From an uncultured bacterium (lineage in GTDB: Bacteria > CSSED10-310 > CALFER01): a stretch of 64,000 bases of DNA. Shown here in pieces: positions 1-8,655 of this stretch (its first letter is position 1; the number at the start of each line of letters is the position of its first letter). The stretch lies in assembly GCA_937951895.1 (NCBI GenBank), contig CALFER010000009.1:1-64000 (forward strand). The letters are read 5' to 3'. A model generated the notes under the pieces. That model saw only the letters and a list, made by a program, of their open reading frames with translations. It was not told the origin of the DNA and did not search any database. The translations under genes were made by a program, and so were the position numbers.

Positions 1-838
1 TGCGATCGAGATGTCTCGGCGCAACGATCATCCGCAGCGTCGGGCAGGTCCGGCGGGCGGAATCGAAGGCGTCCAGCAGGAACTCCTCCTCACCGTCATG
101 CGTCGACCCCCCCACCAGGATCGGTTCACCACTCTGCCACCCCGCGTGCTCCCGAATCATGGCAGCGAACGATTGATTCATGTCGTAAGGCGGGATGTCG
201 AACTTGATGTTGCCCGTGACACGGATTCGGGTCGGATCGGCTCCGATCGCCCGGATTCGATCCGCATCCTCCCGGGTCTGCATGGCGAACAGGTCGATCC
301 GGGCGAGAACATGGCGGAAAAAGAACGAGAACATCCGGTACCGAGGGTAACTTCTCCGGGAGATCCGGCCGTTCAGAAGTGCGATCCCGATGCCGCGGGC
401 GCGGGATTCGCAGATGAGATTCGGCCACAACTCCGTTTCGAGCAGCAGCAGGCGGGATGGACCAAGGCTGTTCAGAAAACGCCGGACACAGGATCGATAA
501 TCGAGCGGCACGAAAAGGACGCCGCGAAGTTCCGGCAGCGTTCTGACCGCGATATCGTAACCCGCATCGGTCATCGTGGTCAGCACGATGGGAGTCGAGG
601 GATCCCGGAGACGCAAGGCGCGGACCACCTGACGCGCCAGCATGACCTCACCGACACTCGATGCGTGCAGCACGATCAACCCCGAGTCATCGTCGGTGCG
701 GCGGAGATTGGCGGGGACGAACCCGAGTCTCTGCTGGAAATTCCGGAAGTACTTTCGTTTGAGAATCATCTGGATAAAAAACCAGGGCATGATGATCGGA
801 AGCGCCAGCACGAGCAAACCGGAGTAAAGCAGCTGCAT
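1..838 (-). CDS. waaA: 3-deoxy-D-manno-octulosonic acid (Kdo) transferase, C-terminus beyond window
   Basis: Transfers Kdo from CMP-Kdo to lipid A precursor at the cytoplasmic face of the inner membrane. Reading the minus strand from the ATG at 838 gives a hydrophobic N-terminal anchor (about residues 1-23) and then motifs typical of the family: LHASSVGE, LLLETELWPN and, close to the window edge, IVAPRHLDR. About 279 codons are present; the rest of the second GT-B domain lies outside the window. The start is 4 nt after the lpxB stop, so the two lipid A genes form one transcription unit. Assignment rests on directly read motifs and on context. Confidence 0.93.
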   Translation of the reverse strand, partial: MQLLYSGLLVLALPIIMPWFFIQMILKRKYFRNFQQRLGFVPANLRRTDDDSGLIVLHASSVGEVMLARQVVRALRLRDPSTPIVLTTMTDAGYDIAVRTLPELRGVLFVPLDYRSCVRRFLNSLGPSRLLLLETELWPNLICESRARGIGIALLNGRISRRSYPRYRMFSFFFRHVLARIDLFAMQTREDADRIRAIGADPTRIRVTGNIKFDIPPYDMNQSFAAMIREHAGWQSGEPILVGGSTHDGEEEFLLDAFDSARRTCPTLRMIVAPRHLDR

Positions 839-842
839 TTCG

Positions 843-1991
843 TCAATCCAATCGACAGATGCGGAGTATTTCCCGCACTGCGCGCCCTGCCGCTCCGGGT
901 TCACCGAACAGTCGACTCACCGACTTCAGATCCTCCATCGCCTGCTGCTGACGGGAAGGGTCATCGAGATACCGGGAGGTTTGTTCGATGATCCGGGACG
1001 GCGTGCATTCGGACTGGATCAGTTCCGGGATGATCTTGCGACCGGCGGCAACGTTGACGATGCCGATGAAATCGACTTCGATGAGTGATCGGGCGATACA
1101 GTACGAGATCCAGCTGGTTTTGTAGGTAATGAGAAACGGAGTCAGGCAGAGAGCGGTTTCGAGCGTTGCAGTACCGGACGCCACCCAGGCGAAATCCGCC
1201 GATTTCAGGACAACCGGAGATGCTTCATCGTGAATCCGGAAGAGATCGGGACATGCCGCGAGATGCCTGCGAATGGCCTCGACAGGAATCGTCGAAGCTC
1301 TCAGAATCGACAAGTCGACACCGGGGCGATTCCGGATGAGGATCCGGGCCGCCTCCACGAAAATCGGCAGCAACCGATCGAGTTCATTCATGCGGCTTCC
1401 CGGCAGGAGACAGATGTGGGTGCGATCGGCGTCATGCCCCATGGCGGACCGGCAGGTTGCGCGATCCGGGGTCGCGAGAATGCGATCCAGGATGGGGTGA
1501 CCGACCCACGAAACATCGACGCCGCGCTGTGCATACCAGTCATGCTCGAACGGAAACAGCACCAGCATCCGGTCGACCGAATCCCGAATGATGGATATTC
1601 GTCCGGATCGCCATGCCCACAACTGAGGACTGACGTAATAGATGACACGATGGCCGTTTTTTTTCAGGCGGGGAGCGAGCCTGAGATTGAAATCCGGGTA
1701 ATCGATCAGGATGACGGCGGTTGGAGCGAGCGATTTCGCGGCATCCGTGATGGAACGCATGATGGCGAACAAGGATCGGAGTTTGCCGATGACTTCGGTG
1801 AATCCGGTGACTCCGAGATCCCTGACGTGGTGGAGCAGTTCGACACCCGCAGCCGCCATCGCATCGCCTCCGACTCCGACGAGACGGGCAGACGGAATCC
1901 GATCGTGGATTTCCCTCGCCAGCGCGCTGCCCAGGAGATCACCCGATGCTTCTCCGGATATGATCATGAACGTTGTCGGAATCGGATTCAT
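843..1991 (-). CDS. lpxB: Lipid-A-disaccharide synthase
   Basis: Condenses UDP-2,3-diacylglucosamine with lipid X to give the tetraacyl disaccharide of lipid A. The 382-residue protein opens with the family signature ISGEASGDLLG and continues with GVGGDAMAAAG, VILIDYPDFNLRL, YYVSPQLWAW and LLPGSRMNE, all in the expected order, and its length is normal. The ATG at 1991 has a GGAGG-like sequence upstream (spacing slightly long). A TTG further upstream (2030) and an ATG at 1967, directly before ISGEASGD, are alternatives. It is followed 4 nt downstream by waaA. Divergent from the membrane protein gene at 2202. Confidence 0.95.
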   Translation of the reverse strand: MNPIPTTFMIISGEASGDLLGSALAREIHDRIPSARLVGVGGDAMAAAGVELLHHVRDLGVTGFTEVIGKLRSLFAIMRSITDAAKSLAPTAVILIDYPDFNLRLAPRLKKNGHRVIYYVSPQLWAWRSGRISIIRDSVDRMLVLFPFEHDWYAQRGVDVSWVGHPILDRILATPDRATCRSAMGHDADRTHICLLPGSRMNELDRLLPIFVEAARILIRNRPGVDLSILRASTIPVEAIRRHLAACPDLFRIHDEASPVVLKSADFAWVASGTATLETALCLTPFLITYKTSWISYCIARSLIEVDFIGIVNVAAGRKIIPELIQSECTPSRIIEQTSRYLDDPSRQQQAMEDLKSVSRLFGEPGAAGRAVREILRICRLD

Positions 1992-2137
1992 GGACTGTGT
2001 GGCGCCTCCAACCGGTTTCAAGGCGTTCAAACGATATCATGCATTGAGTTTTGTCGCCAGTCATCGGGAATACCCCGGCATCTCGGATTTCCGGTTCGGT
2101 GCCTGATGCCGGATTGCACAAAAACACAACGGGCTGA

Positions 2138-2166
2138 TTGCGTACTCCTCGCTTTCGCTGTAAAAT
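2138..2166 (+). promoter_or_regulatory. Candidate sigma70-type promoter for the 2202 gene
   Basis: TTGCGT (2138-2143), a 17-nt spacer, then TAAAAT (2161-2166). The -10 box matches 5 of 6 consensus bases, the -35 box is weaker. It lies about 35 nt before the ATG at 2202. Confidence 0.45.
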
Positions 2167-2201
2167 AATTGCATCACTATGGAAGACCAGAGGAAAACGC
2201 C

Positions 2202-2798
2202 ATGAAGTCAAACTTTTTAAGAAGGAAGCGGAGTCTTGTGGATCGTGAGATCCAGATCGGGTTTGCGTGGGTGGTATTCGGCTATCTGATGTTCTACACA
2301 CTGTTTCTGATACTGATGCTGGGAGTGCCGATCTGGTGGATATACGATCAGACGGACGGATTGGAGTCTGCAAAACTGGCCGCGATCGGCAGTTTTCTGA
2401 TCGAGGATCAGCGCTTCTGGATCCTGCTGGTCATCTTCATCATCATGGTCACGATCCACTCTGTATTTGTGACGCGGAAATTCGCCGGCCCGATTTTTGT
2501 CTTCCGACGTGCGCTCAAGCGAGCGCAAACCGGCGAGCTCACTCGCGTTCATCTCCGCCAGGAAGATTACTTTCATGACCTGAAAGATATGCTCAACGAT
2601 CATTTTTCTATGCTGGCGGAGACGGTCAAATCGATGAAGGATTCGGTCCAGAAGCTGGACGCGAACCTCGAAAAACTCGATCAGGAAACCCCCGGCGCGC
2701 ACGAAGGCACGATTGTTCGGTCGCTTCTGGACAGTTCGAAACAGGAAATCGCCCGGATCAACGATTTGTGCGGAAAATCATGGCATTACACTGAGTGA
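2202..2798 (+). CDS. Two-TM membrane protein with HAMP-like segment
   Basis: 198 residues, start ATG at 2202 chosen because AGAGG sits 7 nt upstream; the frame is open further up to a TTG at 2169 but without a ribosome site. Two hydrophobic segments (about residues 17-48 and 70-90) are followed by a basic stretch FAGPIFVFRRALKRAQTGEL that resembles the start of a HAMP linker, then a probable coiled coil (about 125-165). No kinase, cyclase or methyl-accepting output domain follows, so this looks like a stand-alone sensor or membrane-linker protein. Similar short proteins occur in Deltaproteobacteria near signalling genes, but the function is unknown. Its last 13 nt overlap the 3' end of add on the other strand. 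Confidence 0.75.
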   Translation: MKSNFLRRKRSLVDREIQIGFAWVVFGYLMFYTLFLILMLGVPIWWIYDQTDGLESAKLAAIGSFLIEDQRFWILLVIFIIMVTIHSVFVTRKFAGPIFVFRRALKRAQTGELTRVHLRQEDYFHDLKDMLNDHFSMLAETVKSMKDSVQKLDANLEKLDQETPGAHEGTIVRSLLDSSKQEIARINDLCGKSWHYTE

Positions 2799-4024
2799 GT
2801 CGTTTCGAGCCGGGCGTTTTCGGCCCGCTCCAGTTTCTCGTAATACTCGCTGACCTGCCTCACATACTTCCGTTTCTCGGCATACGATCCCGGGAAAAAG
2901 CTGCGTTTGAAACCGTAGATGACGATGTTCTTGAGTTTTCGAGGCGTCAGATTGAAGGATTTGACCGCCAGCGCGATTTCTCGGGACAGGTCCGTATTCG
3001 AGACAGTGCGGTTATCCGTGCACAATGTCACGCTCAGATTCGCCGCCAGAAACTTGCCGAAGGTGTGACTGCCCCAGTCCTTCAGATCCGGCATGGTCTG
3101 GGCGTTGCTCGTGAGACACACCTCGAGAGTGATCCGGCGATCGGCGATGTACTGTGCAAGTTTTTCGATGTATGCATCGGGTGATTGGATCGCGGGATTT
3201 CGGATCAGATGCTGACTGTAGAGGTGATAGCCGTGGCCGATGCGGTCGGCATACAGATCGGTAATGGCCTGGAAAATACTCTCCGGGCCATACGCCTCCC
3301 CTGCATGCACCGTTTTCTTCAGGAAGTGCCGGTGCGCAATCCGGAATGCATCGATGTGATCCTCGGCGGGGTACCCCTCTTCCTTCCCGGCCAGATCGAA
3401 GCCGACGATCGGGATACCCAGGCGATCCCGGATGTCGACGACCGCCAGGGCCAGTTCCTGAGAGGCCAGGTCCCGGAGTCGTTTTGTGGAGGAAAAGCGA
3501 TGGACTTCGGAGAATTGTTTGAAGAAATCCGAGAACGAAGCGCTGAACATGCGCATGGCGCAGCAGATGATCCCGTAGTGAAAGGCCGGTTCTTCGGCAT
3601 TCATGATCGCTGGTGTCGCATTCACACGAGTCGCCAGCCGGTTCAATCCGCGATTGACGGCACAGAGAATCTGTTCGATCGACAGATCGCGCGAGACGTG
3701 CAGCTGCGGCGCGAAGCGAACTTCGAGATACCGGATGCCTTCGTTCCAGCAATCTTCGGCGAGTTCGAACGCGATTCGCTCGATCGATTCCTCATCCTGC
3801 ATCACGGCAACCGTGTAGGCGAAGCCTTCGAGATACTCGACGAGATTCCTGTATTGCGTTTTGAAGACCAGTTCTTTGAGACCGGTTTCGGTGAACGAGG
3901 GCAGCGAAATGTTCCGCGATCGGGCCAGGTCGATCAGGGTATTCAACCGGATCGAACCGTCGAGGTGAACGTGGAGTTCCGATTTCGGAATCGCGCGGAT
4001 AAAGGCATCAGAGATGGAATTCAT
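2786..4024 (-). CDS. add: Adenosine deaminase
   Basis: Hydrolytic deamination of adenosine to inosine in purine salvage. The 412-residue protein shows the amidohydrolase-fold signature HVHLDGS near the N-terminus (two zinc-ligand His), KTVHAGEAYGPES (zinc His and catalytic Glu), DRIGHGYHL (catalytic His) and TLCTDNRTVSNT (catalytic Asp region). It is longer than the typical 330-350 residues; insertions fall in the middle and a basic C-terminal tail is present. The ATG at 4024 is preceded by AAAGGAA at good spacing; a TTG at 4048 is a less likely start. The 3' end overlaps the convergent gene at 2202-2798 by 13 nt. Confidence 0.92.
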   Translation of the reverse strand: MNSISDAFIRAIPKSELHVHLDGSIRLNTLIDLARSRNISLPSFTETGLKELVFKTQYRNLVEYLEGFAYTVAVMQDEESIERIAFELAEDCWNEGIRYLEVRFAPQLHVSRDLSIEQILCAVNRGLNRLATRVNATPAIMNAEEPAFHYGIICCAMRMFSASFSDFFKQFSEVHRFSSTKRLRDLASQELALAVVDIRDRLGIPIVGFDLAGKEEGYPAEDHIDAFRIAHRHFLKKTVHAGEAYGPESIFQAITDLYADRIGHGYHLYSQHLIRNPAIQSPDAYIEKLAQYIADRRITLEVCLTSNAQTMPDLKDWGSHTFGKFLAANLSVTLCTDNRTVSNTDLSREIALAVKSFNLTPRKLKNIVIYGFKRSFFPGSYAEKRKYVRQVSEYYEKLERAENARLETTHSV

Positions 4025-4104
4025 GATCGGGTTCCTTTCCAGGATCAAACGGAGGGTTCCGTCTTGGGGTCGGCATGATGGTCCACCGCCATGCCGTAAA
4101 CACC

Positions 4105-4133
4105 TATATAAGGGGAAGCCTCCTTCTTTTCAA
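4105..4133 (-). promoter_or_regulatory. Candidate sigma70-type promoter for add
   Basis: On the minus strand TTGAAA (4133-4128), a 17-nt spacer and TATATA (4110-4105). It would start transcription about 75 nt before the add ATG. Confidence 0.45.
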
Positions 4134-4245
4134 TGCCATTCGCACACTTGTAAAATTTTTGATTTCATTGGACTTGTGAAGCGTAATACAAGTAGAGTAT
4201 CGGCTGGAATGCCTCATCCACCCTTCCGCTTCAGGAGGATTTTTC

Positions 4246-4809
4246 ATGAAAACTTTTCGGCTCCCGCTCATTTTTCTCATGGTAACACTCATACCGATTC
4301 CCATCTCGAACGCCGCCGGCCCCAAATTCGGATCCTGGGCGCTGTCATTCGAAACCGGATTCACGATTCCGACGGAGACGTTCGATGAGGTCATCGATGG
4401 CGACTATTCATTCGGATTGAATCTGGAATACATGGCTTATCCGTACCTCGGAACACGAATCGCCTTCAATCATCAGAAATTCGACTATGTATCCGATGTG
4501 TCCGTCCGCGATAATCTCGAATTCAATTCCTTCGCCATCAACGGTGTCATCGCCTATCCGCTTCCGGATCATTTCCGCCTCTTCGCGATCGGAGGCCCCT
4601 GCTACTTTTCAGCCGAAGGTCAGGAGATCCTGGGATTCGGTGAGGATGGAAAAGACATCGGCTGGGATGCGGGTGCAGGCTTTGAATTCTTCCCGATTCT
4701 CAACTGGGGCATCCGTTTCCAGTCGATTTACTATTCTGCGGAAATCGGCGATCACGCCATCCGATCGAGTTGGGTCGATTCGGTTCTGGGTCTCACCTTC
4801 CGCTTCTAG
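4246..4809 (+). CDS. Small outer-membrane beta-barrel protein
   Basis: 187 residues with a clear signal peptide (MKTF..., hydrophobic core to about residue 22, cleavage near SNAAG). The mature part is rich in alternating aromatic and polar residues and ends in LGLTFRF, a terminal Phe typical of outer-membrane barrels recognised by BamA. The pattern resembles 8-stranded OmpA/OmpX-like or generic porin-family barrels (FGLNLEYMAYPYLGTRIAF, GAGFEFFPILNWGIRFQ). AGGAGG lies about 8 nt before the ATG. No peptidoglycan-binding domain. Physiological role cannot be stated. Confidence 0.82.
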   Translation: MKTFRLPLIFLMVTLIPIPISNAAGPKFGSWALSFETGFTIPTETFDEVIDGDYSFGLNLEYMAYPYLGTRIAFNHQKFDYVSDVSVRDNLEFNSFAINGVIAYPLPDHFRLFAIGGPCYFSAEGQEILGFGEDGKDIGWDAGAGFEFFPILNWGIRFQSIYYSAEIGDHAIRSSWVDSVLGLTFRF

Positions 4810-4839
4810 TCGGCCAACCCCATCCCACATCGGAGTATC

Positions 4840-6123
4840 ATGAACACCTGCTCAGCATCCATTCTCGCCGCCAACCGTTCGCGGATCGCCGCACGCCTCC
4901 CGGACCGTTCCGTGGCCATCTTTCCAGCCGCCGTTCCGAAACTTCGCAACGGAGATTCGGACTATCCGTACTGTCAGAACAAAAACCTTGTCTACCTGAC
5001 CGGCTATGAGCATCCCGGCGCCATCTATGTGATGCTTCGGGACGGATCGGTATTCGACGAACTGCTGTTTATCGAGGAGATTTCCGAGCACGATGCGCAC
5101 TGGTTCGGATATCGACCCGCCATTCCCGATGTCATTATCAGTTCGGGTATTCAAAAGTGCTCGCCGATCTCGGGTTTTTCCGGATCGATCGACCGCCTGC
5201 TGAGCCGGATCGAGACCTGTTATGTGGATTATCATCCGGTTACCCTCGATGACTATCTGACCCCCGAAATCCAGTTTCTGCAGAAGATCCAGTCGCGCTA
5301 CCCCCATCTACGATTTCAGACTGCGGCACCCTTGATGCATGAGGTGCGCGAGCAGAAGCAGGAGTGGGAAATCGAGCGTATATGCCGGGCCATCGACATC
5401 ACCCGCAAGGGGATCATGGCCATGCTCAATGCCACCCGACCGGGCCTTTTTGAGTATCAGCTCCAGGCGCATCTCATTTTTACACTGCATTACGAAGGCT
5501 GTACCGTATCGTTCCAGCCCATCATTGCAGCGGGTCCGAGCGCAACCGTTCTCCATTACACGACCCTGAATCGGCGCATCGAGCCCGGCCACCTCATCCT
5601 GCTCGATGTCGGCGCCGAATTCGAACACTACTCGGCCGATATCACCCGGACGATCCCCGCATCAGGATGCTTTTCGGATCTGCAGCGAGGCATTTACTCG
5701 ATCGTGCTCGAGGCAAACAAAGCCACCATCGAAGCTGTGCGTCCCGGAATCACCTTCAAGGAACTCAATGCCGTCACCCGAAAAGTGCTCACAGATGGCA
5801 TGCTCCGGCTGAATCTGATCAAGGATCCCGACGCGATCAACCGATATTTCACCCATGGAGTCAGCCACATGCTGGGCCTCGACACACATGACGTGATCGC
5901 ACTCCCGGGCTCGCCGCTGAAACCCGGTGCCGTCATCACAGTCGAACCCGGACTGTACCTCCCGGATCTCGGCATCGGAATCCGGATCGAAGACGATGTT
6001 CTCGTGACACAAACCGGTCACCGGAATCTCTCAGCGACCATTCCCAAGGAAATCGACGATATCGAACGCTTGATGCGGGACCGCCCCGTCGATCTCAACG
6101 ATATCCTATCGAGATCAGTCTGA
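4840..6123 (+). CDS. pepP: Xaa-Pro aminopeptidase (M24 family)
   Basis: Cleaves the N-terminal residue from peptides with proline in second position. The 427-residue protein has an N-terminal AMP_N-like domain (about 1-150; NKNLVYLTGYEHPGA) and a C-terminal pita-bread domain with the five metal ligands visible as LLDVGAEFEHYSADITRT (two Asp), FTHGVSHMLGLDTHD (His), TVEPGLYLP (Glu) and IRIEDDVLVT (Glu). Length fits PepP. It starts 30 nt after the beta-barrel gene on the same strand. The last 29 nt overlap the convergent glycosyltransferase-like gene. Confidence 0.93.
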   Translation: MNTCSASILAANRSRIAARLPDRSVAIFPAAVPKLRNGDSDYPYCQNKNLVYLTGYEHPGAIYVMLRDGSVFDELLFIEEISEHDAHWFGYRPAIPDVIISSGIQKCSPISGFSGSIDRLLSRIETCYVDYHPVTLDDYLTPEIQFLQKIQSRYPHLRFQTAAPLMHEVREQKQEWEIERICRAIDITRKGIMAMLNATRPGLFEYQLQAHLIFTLHYEGCTVSFQPIIAAGPSATVLHYTTLNRRIEPGHLILLDVGAEFEHYSADITRTIPASGCFSDLQRGIYSIVLEANKATIEAVRPGITFKELNAVTRKVLTDGMLRLNLIKDPDAINRYFTHGVSHMLGLDTHDVIALPGSPLKPGAVITVEPGLYLPDLGIGIRIEDDVLVTQTGHRNLSATIPKEIDDIERLMRDRPVDLNDILSRSV

Positions 6124-8239
6124 TCGGGCCGATCCCGGCTACCTGGTCAGTCGGAAGCAGTTCCAGATCCGCACCAGCACCCGAACTCGCTGCATCCGGC
6201 AGACTGAAATCCAGAACGCCAATCCGTATCCCCTCATCCTGAAATCCGATCGAACGACGCACCTCGACGGGATCGATCACCTGAATCGCCGTGCAGGTCA
6301 ACGGACGGCCACCGGAATCAGGCCATGTGACACCGGCGTGAACCGGGGATGTCTCAGACGATACTTCCGACGGATACGCCATGATCAGCCGCAGGCGATT
6401 GAACGAGATGTCCGGAGGCAACCGGAACCGTTCACCGGTCTCTGGAAGGCTCCTCCAGATGTTCTCGCCCCACAACATCCCCCCGGAACGAATCCGAAGC
6501 TGCGCCGCCTCGAGCCGGTTGCCCGTGACACCGTATCGAAGGATCGGTTCCGGAGCCGTCGATGCATCGAGACGGACAAACAGGCAGGCATAGAACAGCG
6601 GGATCGTGATGGCGAGCAGTACGATGGATCGCGACAGGCTGCGCCGGAGTCGCGGCAGACAGCAGAGTGCGCGATCGACTACGAGAATCAGCATCGCAGC
6701 GAGAAAGGATGCCGCGACGATGAACCCCGTGACCCTCTCCGGATAGGCGGCATGACCGTCCAGGATCGCCGAGGACACGATGGCATGATTGGACAACCAA
6801 GAACGGAATCCGCCGATGAGCACGTCGATCCGGTCGAACCGCGGACCGATCCAGCCGTAATCGTACCGCGCCGTCGAAGCGGATGATCGGATCATGCGAT
6901 TGAGGGGATCCGCATCCCGATCCTGAATCCGATCCGAGTAAAAAACGCCCTGGAACATGACATTCCAGAGGACGAGAATCACGAGCAGAATCGCTGCGGT
7001 TATGCGGAAAACCCGGTTCTCACGGCAGCGATCCAGCAAAGCCGCCATGCCCAGCATGAAGCAGATGCCCAATCCCGAAAAACGCCGGACGCTGAATCCG
7101 AGATTCCACCACTCGGAGCGTGAGGCGGTGTAAAAGGCATGCAGGATCAGAGCGATCACGACAGCGGACGCCAGCCAGCGATCCCTGCGGAAAAAGAATG
7201 CAAGCCCGACAATGGCCAGACCCCATCCCGGCATCCAGGTCAACAACCCGTGAAATCTCGAAAACAACATCGGCAGCAACTGCGGTGCCCACGGATTCAA
7301 ACTCGGCAGATCCGCCGCCCCGAACTCGGAAGGTGGAATCCAGAACGATCCCGTCAGTACGTTCCAGTAGATGGCCTGAACGGATATAAACAGAAGGAAA
7401 CCGGCACAGAACGACAGGCTCCAGAGACGTATCGAACGCCCGGTTCGCCCCTGCAGATGGCTCCGGATCATCGCGGCGGCCGGAAATACCAGCATGAACA
7501 GATCCTGATAGCGGACCGTCACGGCGAATCCGATCACGGCACCGCACAGAAGCCACTTCGAGGCATCGGGACGATCCGATATCCGGATGAACAGGTACAG
7601 ACAAAACGCATGGATACAGAAATCGATCGAATGCGAGAAGCACGGGTCGATGACGATGAAAGGCAGGATGTTACCGGTTCCGACCACGGCCGCGATGGCC
7701 AGAGCGCTGATCGCCGGACTGAAGAACGCTTCGAGCGCGCGAAGGCATACCATCAGAGCGATCAGAAACCAGATCACGTTCCATACCGTCAGAACTCCGA
7801 TCCAGCCGTTCGTGTATCCGGTACATGAACCGCCGTCTTCGTCGGCTTCGCCTGAACACACGAGTGATGCCATGAAACAGGGAGGCAGCCAGAACAGCGT
7901 GTTTCCAGCGGGGAACAGAGCAAAGCGATAGCCGCGTTCGGTGAAATCCGGTCGCGTGAAATACTTGAGGATCGTACGGGGTTTACCCGGTGCGATCCGA
8001 CGGGAGACATCGTTCCATCCCGGATTGGTATAGTAGGCATCCTCGTTGTAGGTATTGAGATCACCGTCGATCACGATGGAGCGGGACGTCGACACGTATG
8101 CCAGACCATCATGACGAAGTCTCGGGGAGAGCAACAAACCGCTGCAAAGAAGCACAAAAAGAAACATGCCGGCGGAATACCACCGGCCGCTCAGATCTCC
8201 GTCTCCCGCCTGTCCGTTCGGCTGTCGATCACTGTCCAC
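6095..8239 (-). CDS. Polytopic membrane protein, glycosyltransferase 39/ArnT-like
   Basis: 714 residues with roughly a dozen hydrophobic segments. The N-terminal part has the lay-out of dolichyl-phosphate-mannose or undecaprenyl-phosphate-dependent glycosyltransferases: a first TM, a luminal loop with acidic residues, then successive TMs. The C-terminal third is soluble and probably periplasmic. The GTG at 8239 is chosen because GAGGA lies 6 nt upstream; an ATG at 8167 lacks a ribosome site. It overlaps the DUF2452 gene by 49 nt and is the last gene of the redox operon, though its role there is unclear. A second polytopic protein of this type is encoded at 46798-48555. Confidence 0.65.
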   Translation of the reverse strand: MDSDRQPNGQAGDGDLSGRWYSAGMFLFVLLCSGLLLSPRLRHDGLAYVSTSRSIVIDGDLNTYNEDAYYTNPGWNDVSRRIAPGKPRTILKYFTRPDFTERGYRFALFPAGNTLFWLPPCFMASLVCSGEADEDGGSCTGYTNGWIGVLTVWNVIWFLIALMVCLRALEAFFSPAISALAIAAVVGTGNILPFIVIDPCFSHSIDFCIHAFCLYLFIRISDRPDASKWLLCGAVIGFAVTVRYQDLFMLVFPAAAMIRSHLQGRTGRSIRLWSLSFCAGFLLFISVQAIYWNVLTGSFWIPPSEFGAADLPSLNPWAPQLLPMLFSRFHGLLTWMPGWGLAIVGLAFFFRRDRWLASAVVIALILHAFYTASRSEWWNLGFSVRRFSGLGICFMLGMAALLDRCRENRVFRITAAILLVILVLWNVMFQGVFYSDRIQDRDADPLNRMIRSSASTARYDYGWIGPRFDRIDVLIGGFRSWLSNHAIVSSAILDGHAAYPERVTGFIVAASFLAAMLILVVDRALCCLPRLRRSLSRSIVLLAITIPLFYACLFVRLDASTAPEPILRYGVTGNRLEAAQLRIRSGGMLWGENIWRSLPETGERFRLPPDISFNRLRLIMAYPSEVSSETSPVHAGVTWPDSGGRPLTCTAIQVIDPVEVRRSIGFQDEGIRIGVLDFSLPDAASSGAGADLELLPTDQVAGIGPIRLISIGYR

Positions 8240-8655
8240 GAACTGTCCTCGTTGAGCCGATACGTGCCGAGGAATTCTGCGTCCGCATCGGCCTGTCTGT
8301 AGTCCGACGGTTCGAGAATCGAGAAAAACTCGGATGGATCACCGCTGGTCTTCCGGTACAGATAGTAACATGCCCCGCGGATTTTCGCCCCGAACACTGG
8401 AACATCATGCAGCTCCATGTCGCGCTTCGCCCTGTCGATGATCGCCTGTGCCCGCCGGACCAGATCCTGATGGAGGCTGTCGAGGAGTTCCAGTTCATGC
8501 ACCGCATGCGAACGAATCTCCCGCTTGGCCTCCACCAGGCTCTTACCGACCGTCGAATCGATCAGACGTTCCAGCGATCGGAACGGCGCATCACCCGGCC
8601 GAACCGGGTAGGGCAGTTTCCCGTCCGGCAGTTCGAATCCGTCCTCTGTTCTCAC
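8191..8655 (-). CDS. DUF2452 family protein (C1orf50-like)
   Basis: 154 residues. The middle of the protein matches my memory of the DUF2452 family, which includes human C1orf50: a helical stretch HELELLDSLHQDLVRRAQ, then RDMELHDVPVF, the ACYYLYRK element, EFFSILEP and FLGTYRLNEDSSWT. No biochemical function is established. The GTG start at 8655 overlaps the stop of the 1263-residue redox subunit in a GTGA arrangement with GAGG just upstream, so the two are probably translationally coupled. Why it accompanies a redox operon is unknown. Confidence 0.72.
   Translation of the reverse strand: MRTEDGFELPDGKLPYPVRPGDAPFRSLERLIDSTVGKSLVEAKREIRSHAVHELELLDSLHQDLVRRAQAIIDRAKRDMELHDVPVFGAKIRGACYYLYRKTSGDPSEFFSILEPSDYRQADADAEFLGTYRLNEDSSWTVIDSRTDRRETEI

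Noticed and set aside
11..991. Long plus-strand open frame opposite waaA
   Set aside because: Antisense shadow: the minus strand encodes Kdo transferase motifs here; the plus-strand protein is Arg/Asp-rich and low-complexity.
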